Assembly (NCBI GenBank): GCA_031270145.1
Contig: JAISYD010000314.1
Location: 1 to 19,444, forward strand
Direction of reading: 5' to 3'
Origin: Planctomycetota bacterium
GTDB taxonomy: Bacteria > Planctomycetota > SZUA-567
DNA length: 19,444 nucleotides
Shown: in pieces, positions 6,691-13,968 of the stretch
Numbering within the stretch: position 1 is the stretch's first letter
Layout of the letters: each line of letters begins with the position of its first letter
Made by a program: the position numbers and the translations under genes
Notes under the pieces: generated by a model
The model's input: only the letters and a program-made list of their open reading frames with translations
What the model was told of the DNA's origin: nothing
Database searches by the model: none

Positions 6691-7629
6691 ATGACAGCTA
6701 GTGCGGAACACGTGTTTTTGTTGCCGGGGGAATATCATGTTTCCCGAACTCCATGCCACATGGCGACCCTTCTTGGCAGTTGCGTGGCGGTTTGCCTCAA
6801 GCATGAGACCAAGCCCTACGCCGCCATGAATCACTATCTCCTCGCGACAAATCCAGGCGGCGGTCATGAGCAGGAGAAGGGGCGTTTCGGCGACACCTCC
6901 ATTGAGAACATCGTCTGGCTGATGAAAAAATTGGACGAGAACGGAAGGCTCACGGCCAAGATTTACGGCGGCGGCGCCGTGGTGGGACACTTGGGCACCA
7001 CCTCCGACATTGGCGGCAAGAATATCGAAATAGCCCGCACCCTGTTGAAGAGGAAGGGGATCCCCATCACCGAGGAGGACGTGGGCGGAACCAGGGGCAG
7101 GCGCATCTATTTCGACACCGCCGCCAATAGGGTGGTGGTCAAGATCATCAACAAATCGGACGAGGCCGAGAAGTTGATGGAAAAGCGCAAGGACATCGCC
7201 AGCCGCAAGACCCGGGTGCTGGTGGTGGACGATTCCGCCCTGGTGAGGAAAATCCTGGTCAAGGCCATCGACTCCACCAAGGATATGGAGGTGTGCGGCC
7301 AGGCCGGCGACGCCTTCGAGGCGCGCGACAGGATACTGGAGCTGGATCCCGATGTGATCAGCCTTGACATCATCATGCCCAAACTTGACGGGCTGAAGTT
7401 CCTTAAATCCCTGTCCCAGCACTATCCCAAGCCGGTGGTGATTTGTTCCACCATCGCCAAGGACCAATCGCAGGTCGCGGCCAAGGCCAAGGAATACGGG
7501 GCCGTCGACGTCATCGACAAGGATAAACTGGAGATTTACAAGGGTCCCGAGGTCATCCAGCAGGCCTATATTCCCAAGATCCGCATGGCGGCCGGCAAAG
7601 TGGTGCGGAAGATGATGTTCGACAACTGA
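6691..7629 (+). CDS. CheD glutamine deamidase fused to a CheB/CheY-type receiver domain
   Basis: Two-domain chemotaxis protein of 312 residues. Residues about 5-160 are CheD, which deamidates glutamines of chemoreceptors and partners CheC. The catalytic Cys/His pair is visible as C31 in LLGSCVAV and H48 in AAMNHYLL, and YGGGA (92-96) is present. Residues about 174-290 are a receiver domain with the acidic pair D180/D181 (VLVVDDSALVRKIL), phospho-acceptor D226 (LDIIMPKLDG), switch residue T254 (ICSTI) and K277 (VIDKD), so it should be phosphorylatable. The receiver plus the following linker most resemble the N-terminal part of CheB, but the protein stops where the methylesterase domain would begin, and no such sequence follows in 7630-7739. 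No other che gene is in the window. The ATG is fixed by a perfect AGGAGG. Function inferred: phosphorylation-controlled receptor deamidation. Confidence 0.9.
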   Translation: MTASAEHVFLLPGEYHVSRTPCHMATLLGSCVAVCLKHETKPYAAMNHYLLATNPGGGHEQEKGRFGDTSIENIVWLMKKLDENGRLTAKIYGGGAVVGHLGTTSDIGGKNIEIARTLLKRKGIPITEEDVGGTRGRRIYFDTAANRVVVKIINKSDEAEKLMEKRKDIASRKTRVLVVDDSALVRKILVKAIDSTKDMEVCGQAGDAFEARDRILELDPDVISLDIIMPKLDGLKFLKSLSQHYPKPVVICSTIAKDQSQVAAKAKEYGAVDVIDKDKLEIYKGPEVIQQAYIPKIRMAAGKVVRKMMFDN

Positions 7630-7739
7630 TTTTTCGCCGCTGAAGCCGGAACCGACCTGGAAAACTCCGCGGCGTGACGGGAACGCGGATTGCGGGGAGG
7701 GCCGGCTCCGCATGGCGGCGCGGGAAGCTGACGGGGACT

Positions 7740-9476
7740 ATGGAAACCATCATCAGGGGCATTCCGGTGTCGCAGGGCATCGCCATGGGACCGGTCTATG
7801 TCCTGGGATCCTTTGAGGCGAAATTGCCGCCCTCATACCTTCCGGACGAGGAGATGATTCCAGCCGAGGTCGAGCGCTTCCAGAACGCCGTGGCCAAGGC
7901 CCAGTCCGAGGTGGAGAAAATCAAGCTGAGCGTCCAAGCCGACGCCAAGCAGGACGTGGGCCCGATTTTTGAGGCCCATATCCTCATCCTCTCTGATCGC
8001 CCCTTCAAATCCGAGGTGTTGCGGCGTATCCAGAGGAACCGCATGACCGCCGGCTACGCCGTCCAGTGCACCATCGGCGAGTATGTCCGCGGCCTCAAGG
8101 ACAAACCCTTCCTCAACCCCCGCATCAACGACATGCAGGACATCGAACGCCGGTTGCTCCGGGCCATTCTTGACCGACAATACGAAGATCTCCATTCACT
8201 CGGCCGCAAGGTGGTGGTGATAGCCCGCGACCTCACCCCATCGCAGATCGCCGACATGGACAGGGTCAACGTCCTCGGCTTCGCCACCAACATCGGCGGC
8301 ACCACCGGCCATGCCGCCATTGTCGCCCGAGCCAGGGAAATTCCCGCCGTGGTCGGCTTGGGCAACATCACCGATACCATTACCTCCGGCACCGAGGTGA
8401 TCCTGGACGGCACCAGGGGATTGCTGATTGTACAGCCGCAGGACAACACCAGGACCGCTTACGAGAAGATCCAGGCCGACTACCGGCGCTTCGGGGTGGA
8501 ATTGATGTCCGAGGCCGGCTGGCCTACCGTGACCATGGACGGCTGCCGGATTTACATACAGGGCAACATAGAGTTCCCCCACGAGACCGATTCCATTATC
8601 CGAAATCACGCCGACGGCATCGGGCTTTACCGCACCGAATTCCTTTATGTCGACAACAAGGGAGAGCCGAACGAGGAAGTGCATTTTGACGCCTATTCGC
8701 GGGTGGTGAAGGCCATGAGCGGCCGGCCGGTGACCATCCGGACCCTGGATCTCGGTTACGACAAGGACTTCCATCTCCAGGACAACGACAGTTATCTGAC
8801 CGAGAGGAATCCCGGCCTTGGCTGCCGCGCCATCCGCTATTGCCTGGCCAACCCTGACGTTTTTCGAGCTCAGCTCCGCGCCATCTGCCGCGCCTCGGCC
8901 TTTGGCGAAGTGAAGCTTCTAATCCCCATGGTGTGCTCGCGCGAAGAGGTGCAGAAGGTTGTCGGCCTGGTCAGGAACGTCCAGGAAAGGCTTTCCGACG
9001 AGGGGGCGGCCTATGATCCGGATATGAAGCTTGGGATAATGGTGGAGGTGCCGTCGGTGGCGCTGGTTCTGGATCATTTCTGCGACATCGTTGATTTCTT
9101 CTCCATCGGCACCAACGACCTGATCCAATATCTGCTGGCGGTGGATCGCACCAACGAGCAGGTGGCCCAGCTTTACCGGCCGGAGCATCCGGCGGTCCTG
9201 CGCATCCTACTCAACGTCATCAAGACGGCCAACGACAACCATGTGCCGATCAGCATGTGCGGGGAGATGGCCGGCGATCCGCTCTTCGTCATGTTCCTGT
9301 TGGGGCTGGGACTTAGAAATTTTTCGGTCAGCCCCCCACAAATGCCGGAGGTGAAACGGATTATCCGCAATTCCTCCCTCGCGGCGGCGACCGCGGTTGT
9401 CGACAGCGCGCTTGAGCTTTCTTCGCCCCGCGACGTCCGGAATTTTCTGCGCGTGGAGGCGACCAAATTTGCCTGA
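7740..9476 (+). CDS. ptsI: Phosphoenolpyruvate-protein phosphotransferase (PTS enzyme I)
   Basis: Transfers phosphate from phosphoenolpyruvate to HPr, the first step of the phosphotransferase system, in the cytosol. The protein has 578 residues, the normal enzyme I length. It starts with RGIPVSQGIAMG, the family N-terminus, which selects the ATG at 7740 over the GTG at 7674. The phosphohistidine is H191 in GGTTGHAAIVAR. The PEP-binding barrel carries GLYRTEFL (R298), IRTLDLG (R334), the metal site around IMVEVPSV (433-440), GTNDLIQY (457-464) and the catalytic cysteine C507 in SMCGEMAGD. The usual GGDK after RTLD reads GYDK here, a minor deviation. No HPr or enzyme II gene is adjacent. It lies 110 bp after the CheD fusion, without a strong Shine-Dalgarno sequence, and 23 bp before metX. 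Confidence 0.95.
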   Translation: METIIRGIPVSQGIAMGPVYVLGSFEAKLPPSYLPDEEMIPAEVERFQNAVAKAQSEVEKIKLSVQADAKQDVGPIFEAHILILSDRPFKSEVLRRIQRNRMTAGYAVQCTIGEYVRGLKDKPFLNPRINDMQDIERRLLRAILDRQYEDLHSLGRKVVVIARDLTPSQIADMDRVNVLGFATNIGGTTGHAAIVARAREIPAVVGLGNITDTITSGTEVILDGTRGLLIVQPQDNTRTAYEKIQADYRRFGVELMSEAGWPTVTMDGCRIYIQGNIEFPHETDSIIRNHADGIGLYRTEFLYVDNKGEPNEEVHFDAYSRVVKAMSGRPVTIRTLDLGYDKDFHLQDNDSYLTERNPGLGCRAIRYCLANPDVFRAQLRAICRASAFGEVKLLIPMVCSREEVQKVVGLVRNVQERLSDEGAAYDPDMKLGIMVEVPSVALVLDHFCDIVDFFSIGTNDLIQYLLAVDRTNEQVAQLYRPEHPAVLRILLNVIKTANDNHVPISMCGEMAGDPLFVMFLLGLGLRNFSVSPPQMPEVKRIIRNSSLAAATAVVDSALELSSPRDVRNFLRVEATKFA

Positions 9477-9499
9477 ACCGGTTTGCGAGGGATGTTTTC

Positions 9500-10759
9500 A
9501 TGGTGAACAACCGGTCGGTTAGGCCGCCGCCCGATAGTCCGGACTCTCCCGGCTCGATTGGCTGGGTGACGCCGCTCCGCCTCCGCCTGGCGACGCCGGA
9601 AGCCCCGTTCCAACTGGAAAACGGGACTTCCATCCCCGAAGTGGAGGTTGAATACGAGACCTACGGCGCTCTAGCCCCGGGACGGGACAATGCCATCCTG
9701 GTGACCCACGCCCTCTCCGGCGACGCCCATGCCGCCGGCTGGGATCGGAGCGCCGGCGAGAAAACCCTTTCCGGCCGCTTCAAGGCGAAGCAGGAGGGGT
9801 ATTCGCCCCCCCGCGGATACCGGCAGAGGAAACCGGGCTGGTGGGACACCATGATTGGTCCCGGGAAACCCATTGACACTAACCGTTTTTTCGTTATCTG
9901 CTCCAATATCCTTGGCTCCTGCTACGGCACCACCGGACCGGCCAGCCTCAATCCCGCCACCGGCTCCCCCTATGCCCTGTCTTTCCCAAAAGTAACGGTG
10001 GAGGATTGGGTCAGGCTCCAGGCTAGACTCCTGGATCGCCTGGACATAGGCCGCCTTTACGCCGTGATTGGCGGATCGCTTGGCGGGCAGCAAGCCCTGG
10101 AATGGGCTCTGCGCTATCCCGAGCGGGTGGCCAAGGCGATCATCCTCGCAGCCAGTTCCAAACTTTCGGCCCAGGGAGTGGCCTTCAACGCCGTGGCCCG
10201 TTATTCCATCATCAACGATCCGAATTTCAACCATGGGGATTATTACAGCCGCTCGCGGCCGGACCACGGTTTAGCCGCCGCCCGGATGCTGGCCCACATA
10301 ACCTATCTTTCGGACGAGGGCATGAACAGCAAGTTTGGCCGCCGCCTACAAAGCAGGGACAAGCCCGATCCTGGGTTTGACGTGGAATTCGAGGTGGAGA
10401 GCTACCTAAACCACCAGGGCAAGTCCTTTGTCGAAAGGTTTGACGCCAATTCATATCTTTACATCATCCGCGCCATGGATTATTACGACGCGGCCGAGCG
10501 CTGGGGCGGCGGCGATCTGGTGGCGGCCTGCGGACGCCTGGAGTCCGAGGTGCTGGTGGCGAGTTTTTCCTCGGATTGGCTTTACACGCCGGAAGGCTGT
10601 CAGCAACTGGTTCACGCGGTCTGCCGGAGCGGCCGGTCGGTCACCTACGCGGATATACCCAGCCAGTATGGGCACGACGCCTTTTTGGTGGAGACCGAGC
10701 GGGTCGGCAAACTCCTGTCCGGGGCGTTGAAGCGGCTCAATCCTCAACGGCGCGGATGA
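9500..10759 (+). CDS. metX: Homoserine O-acyltransferase (acetyl- or succinyl-), MetX family
   Basis: Alpha/beta-hydrolase enzyme that acylates the hydroxyl of L-homoserine, the committed step of methionine synthesis. The protein has 419 residues. The catalytic triad is visible: S193 in GGSLGGQQALEW, D359 in SSDWLY and H392 in YGHDAFL. Other family blocks are THALSGDAHAAG (69-80), KPGWWDTMIGPGKPIDT (111-127) and CSNILGSCYGTTGP (134-147). Between residues about 81 and 110 there is an extra basic segment of about 20 residues that typical enzymes lack, and the first 20 residues are a Pro/Ser-rich extension. GAGGGA upstream supports the ATG at 9500. MetX proteins may use acetyl-CoA or succinyl-CoA and I cannot decide which from the sequence alone. 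It follows ptsI by 23 bp; no metY or metB is nearby. Confidence 0.93.
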   Translation: MVNNRSVRPPPDSPDSPGSIGWVTPLRLRLATPEAPFQLENGTSIPEVEVEYETYGALAPGRDNAILVTHALSGDAHAAGWDRSAGEKTLSGRFKAKQEGYSPPRGYRQRKPGWWDTMIGPGKPIDTNRFFVICSNILGSCYGTTGPASLNPATGSPYALSFPKVTVEDWVRLQARLLDRLDIGRLYAVIGGSLGGQQALEWALRYPERVAKAIILAASSKLSAQGVAFNAVARYSIINDPNFNHGDYYSRSRPDHGLAAARMLAHITYLSDEGMNSKFGRRLQSRDKPDPGFDVEFEVESYLNHQGKSFVERFDANSYLYIIRAMDYYDAAERWGGGDLVAACGRLESEVLVASFSSDWLYTPEGCQQLVHAVCRSGRSVTYADIPSQYGHDAFLVETERVGKLLSGALKRLNPQRRG

Positions 10760-10818
10760 GAACGGCTTCCAGTATAGAATCGGAGATGGCGGCAAGAAGC
10801 CTTTGATTGACTAAGCCT

Positions 10819-10823
10819 AGGAG
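10819..10823 (+). promoter_or_regulatory. Ribosome binding site of the GH13 gene
   Basis: AGGAG 6 nt before the ATG at 10830 fixes the start. The 70-bp interval after metX has no clear terminator, so readthrough from metX is plausible. Confidence 0.6.
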
Positions 10824-10829
10824 TCCAGC

Positions 10830-12128
10830 ATGAACGAGGCTAAGACGGCGGCCAGGAACATCCCCTTCATTTACAACCTTTTCCCCTCGCTTCTAGGACC
10901 GGTGGACAAGTGGCTGGCCCATGTGGAGCGGGCGGTCGAGATGGGCTTCAACTGGATATTCATCAACCCAATTCATCTCACCGGCGCCTCAGGCAGCCTT
11001 TACGCCATTCGCGACTATTTCCACTTCAATCCGGCCTTTTTCCCCTCCGATCAGTTTGACGCCCAAAAGGCGCAACTGGCCGGCTTCGTTGCCGGTTGCC
11101 GGGAAATGGGCGCCGAGGTGATGGTGGATCTGGTCATCAACCACACCGCTTACGACAATCCATTGACCCGGGATCATCGCGACTGGTATAAGCAGAATGC
11201 CGATGGCACTATCAAGAATCCAGGGGCTAGGGACGACAAGGCGCCCGGCGGCTACGTGGTCTGGGGGGATCTGAGTGAAATCGACAACGCGCATTCACCG
11301 GATCGCGGGCATCTATGGGATTATTGGTGGTCGGTGGTTGAAATGTACCAGTCCTGCGGGGTCAGGGGCTTCCGTTGCGACGCTGCCTACCAGATACCGG
11401 ACGAATTTTGGCGCTTCCTGATCCGGCGGGGCAAGGACCGACATGCGGAAACCCGCTTCTTCGCCGAATCCCTGGGCTGTCCCCTGGAACAGACTTTGGC
11501 CCTCGCCGCCTCCGGCCACGACTATGTTTTCAACTCGGGCAAGTGGTGGGATTACCGCCAGGACTGGTTCATCGAACAGATGCGGGCGGGGCAGGGGCGC
11601 CTCTCCTCCGTCTGCTTCCCCGAGTCGCACGACACCGAGCGGCTGGCGGGCGAGTGGAACCGCGATTTGGATCGGATCAAGCAGCACTACCTGATGACGG
11701 CCTTGATCTCCTCCGGCGTCCTCATCCTCATGGGGTTTGAATACGGCTTCACCAAAAAACCCCATGTCGTCCACACGCATCCGCACGATTACGAGGGCGC
11801 CAACTACGATCTGACCGATTACATCCGCGAGGTGAATTCGCTCAAGCGCGGCCATCGCGTCTTCGCCGAGGATAACCGTCTGGAGCGCGTCGATTCGGGC
11901 CACGACGGGGTCATCGCCCTTAAAAAGACCACGCTGGACGGTGGGGAGTCGGGAGTGCTCCTCTTCAACCGCACTCCCGAGGAACAGCAAATCCGGCTGG
12001 CGGAGTTGCTTGGCCGCATGCAATCCAACCCCTACCGCAAAACCGGGGCGGCTAATGTCCGAGTGCCGGACAAGGCCGAGACCCTGCGCCTGAAACGCTA
12101 TGGCGCGACGGTTTTTCGCCTGTATTGA
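10830..12128 (+). CDS. Alpha-amylase-family (GH13) glycoside hydrolase or transglycosidase
   Basis: Cytosolic GH13 enzyme acting on alpha-glucans or maltodextrins; exact specificity unknown. The protein has 432 residues and no signal peptide. The four GH13 motifs are present in order: region I DLVINH (100-105), region II GFRCDAA with nucleophile D184, region III FFAESLG with acid/base E213, and region IV PESHDTE with transition-state stabiliser D268. A (beta/alpha)8 barrel would cover about 10-345, with a small C-terminal beta domain at about 350-432 ending in YGATVFRLY. It is shorter than secreted amylases. The start of the barrel (IYNLFPSLLG, then INPIHLTGASGSLYAI) recalls glucanotransferase or debranching-type members rather than classical amylases, so a role in intracellular glycogen or maltodextrin turnover is a guess. 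It is the last gene of the plus-strand array and converges with the unknown gene ending at 12157. Confidence 0.88.
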   Translation: MNEAKTAARNIPFIYNLFPSLLGPVDKWLAHVERAVEMGFNWIFINPIHLTGASGSLYAIRDYFHFNPAFFPSDQFDAQKAQLAGFVAGCREMGAEVMVDLVINHTAYDNPLTRDHRDWYKQNADGTIKNPGARDDKAPGGYVVWGDLSEIDNAHSPDRGHLWDYWWSVVEMYQSCGVRGFRCDAAYQIPDEFWRFLIRRGKDRHAETRFFAESLGCPLEQTLALAASGHDYVFNSGKWWDYRQDWFIEQMRAGQGRLSSVCFPESHDTERLAGEWNRDLDRIKQHYLMTALISSGVLILMGFEYGFTKKPHVVHTHPHDYEGANYDLTDYIREVNSLKRGHRVFAEDNRLERVDSGHDGVIALKKTTLDGGESGVLLFNRTPEEQQIRLAELLGRMQSNPYRKTGAANVRVPDKAETLRLKRYGATVFRLY

Positions 12129-12156
12129 GCGGGAGACGGTGAAACCCGCGCCAAGC

Positions 12157-13968
12157 CTATTCCATGCCGATGGATTCGGTGACGCCAAGCGCCCCGGCGA
12201 GATGCGACAGGCTCGGCCACGGCATGCCGCCATTGAATGTCCAGGTTCCGCCGCCGGTTTCCCCCGCCAAGCTCCAAACTCCGCCGGAGCGGTATTCGGA
12301 CATCTCCCGCGCCATCCGGATCGACGGAGGCTCGGTCTGATCCGGCGGGCGCGGCCGCCAGTCGGCCGCATCGATCATGGCCATTTGCAGGAAGCGAACG
12401 GGATCGGAAAAAGCCAGGATGTCCGCTCCCCTGCGGCCCATGCGGGTGAAGGTTTCGCGGATGTCGGCCCCTCCCGGCCCGGACTCGGCGGCGGCCGTGC
12501 CGGCCAAGCCGGCCAGGTAGCCGGTCACCGCCCGTCGCGTCATAAGGTCGATCCGGCCGGCACCGGACGCCAACGCCGTCCAGGAGCCGCTCCGGCGGAA
12601 AACAAACAACAGATCGGCATAGGCCGGCAACGATGCGTCGTCGACCGGGCTGAGCCTAGCCTCAAACGCGTCGGACATGCCGGGGCAGGGCGCAAGCGAA
12701 AGAGCCAGCCCCATTTGCGCCAGGGCCCGGGCCGCCGGGGAATTCGGCTGGGCGGCTTGGATGACGGTGCTCCAGGCGGAAGTCAAGGCGTCCGGATCGT
12801 CCCATTCAATGACGAGGAGCCTGGCGGCGCCAAGGTCGGGACTGCCGGATGGCGGCGGTACCCAGGCCGCCGCCGCTTGCCGGGGACCGGCGCGCTGGAG
12901 GAGCGAGAACAGCGAAAACGCCGTCTCCCTGGCCTCGGCGCCTACCGCGCCGCCGGCCGCGCCCAAAAGGAGGCGGCGGAAGCTGTCGCCGGCTTCCCGG
13001 AGTTTTTCCCGGCCCACGGCGACGGCGTAGGCCAGGGCCGAGCGATCCGGCAAATGACGGAGACTCTCGAGCTCCGACAGGGCGCCGCGGGGCGAAAAGG
13101 CTCCAACCGCGTCCAGCCGTCCTTCCACGCCGCCCTCCTCGAGCCACAGGCGCAAATCCAGCCTTTCCAGGGATAGCGGCCAGGCGGCGAATTCGTTCGC
13201 CAAATCGCGGATCAATTTGATCCTGGCCGAACCCGGCCGCCAGCGGTTCAAAAGGTCGCGGGTCAACAATTCGATGTTTTCCCGCCACCAATAGCTTCCC
13301 GGCTCCCGATCCTGCCAAGCGGAGAGGCGGGCCGGATCCAGGCGGAGCGCCAGATCGGGGGATGGCGCTCCGGGAACCTCGGCCAACAAACCGCGGACGG
13401 CGCCGTTTTTGGCGTATATCCGTACGGCGGCGGCCAACGCCGCCCGGCTTTTGCTGAAGAACGCCACTTCGCCCGGCAACCATTCCATGCACCAGTCGCG
13501 GAAAGCGCCGTTCGCGTCCATTTCCCGGAGAATCGTTATTCCATCCATGCCGTCGAACCAGGATAGGCCCTGGCCGGCCAGTTGGTTCATGTATTCGTCC
13601 CGATTCTCAGCCGGAAAAACCCAGACCAGGCCGAGCCCTCCCGGATTCGGCGGGACAAAAAGGACCGCCTCCAGCCAGGCGCCGTCAAGCAAGCCGAAGA
13701 AGGTGGGGTTGCGTATTTCCGGGCCTATTAGGGAACGGAGCGGAGGGGCGTAACGGCCATCGTTGCGGATGCCGCGCAGGAAGGACGCGAGATGTCCTTC
13801 CTCGGCGTCGATGGCGTCGACGTCCCCGAAGCGGGCGATCAAGAGCGGTCGCCAGCCATCGCCCTCGGCCCCCAACGCCGGATAGGCGGCGAGTAGGGAT
13901 AAAAGCGCGGCCAAAAGGCCGCCCGCGCACCAATTGATAAATCCGGAACTGTAAGGACGGATTTTCAT
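12157..13968 (-). CDS. Exported protein of unknown function, 603 residues
   Basis: I do not recognise a family with confidence. A signal peptide is clear: a basic start (MKIRPY), a hydrophobic core (about 13-30) and a likely cleavage after ALGA (34), so it acts in the periplasm or outside the cell. The mature part starts with LLIARFGDVDAI and contains several segments of the kind DLALRLDPARLSAW and ALAYAVAVGREKLREA, in a mixed alpha/beta arrangement that loosely recalls large exported proteins of the DUF3352 type in planctomycete-like bacteria. This is a weak impression. No catalytic motif, further membrane helix or tandem repeat is evident. The ATG overlaps the stop of the AsmA-like gene as ATGA (13965-13968), so translation is coupled, and it is the last gene of the ppk1 array. 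Coupling points to an envelope role linked to the AsmA-like protein. Confidence 0.8.
   Translation of the reverse strand: MKIRPYSSGFINWCAGGLLAALLSLLAAYPALGAEGDGWRPLLIARFGDVDAIDAEEGHLASFLRGIRNDGRYAPPLRSLIGPEIRNPTFFGLLDGAWLEAVLFVPPNPGGLGLVWVFPAENRDEYMNQLAGQGLSWFDGMDGITILREMDANGAFRDWCMEWLPGEVAFFSKSRAALAAAVRIYAKNGAVRGLLAEVPGAPSPDLALRLDPARLSAWQDREPGSYWWRENIELLTRDLLNRWRPGSARIKLIRDLANEFAAWPLSLERLDLRLWLEEGGVEGRLDAVGAFSPRGALSELESLRHLPDRSALAYAVAVGREKLREAGDSFRRLLLGAAGGAVGAEARETAFSLFSLLQRAGPRQAAAAWVPPPSGSPDLGAARLLVIEWDDPDALTSAWSTVIQAAQPNSPAARALAQMGLALSLAPCPGMSDAFEARLSPVDDASLPAYADLLFVFRRSGSWTALASGAGRIDLMTRRAVTGYLAGLAGTAAAESGPGGADIRETFTRMGRRGADILAFSDPVRFLQMAMIDAADWRPRPPDQTEPPSIRMAREMSEYRSGGVWSLAGETGGGTWTFNGGMPWPSLSHLAGALGVTESIGME

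Noticed and set aside
6691..7739. The CheD-receiver gene as a frameshifted cheD-cheB pair
   Set aside because: The frame is continuous through both domains, and no methylesterase sequence (such as the GASTGG motif) is visible after the stop in any frame before ptsI.
7674..7739. GTG start of ptsI at 7674, adding 22 residues
   Set aside because: The added residues are Arg/Gly-rich and unlike enzyme I; the family N-terminus begins exactly at the ATG at 7740.
12129..12149. GCGGG/CCCGC hairpin between the convergent GH13 and unknown genes as a terminator
   Set aside because: Only 5 bp with an 11-nt loop and no T tract on either strand.
11313..12371. 352-codon open frame antisense to the GH13 gene and the 3' end of the unknown exported gene
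   Set aside because: It spans two convincing genes and the convergent gap, has low-complexity composition and matches nothing recognisable.
12100..13176. 358-codon plus-strand frame opposite the 603-residue exported protein
   Set aside because: The minus-strand frame has a signal peptide and an ATGA overlap with its neighbour. The plus-strand translation is Gly/Arg-rich and protein-unlike.
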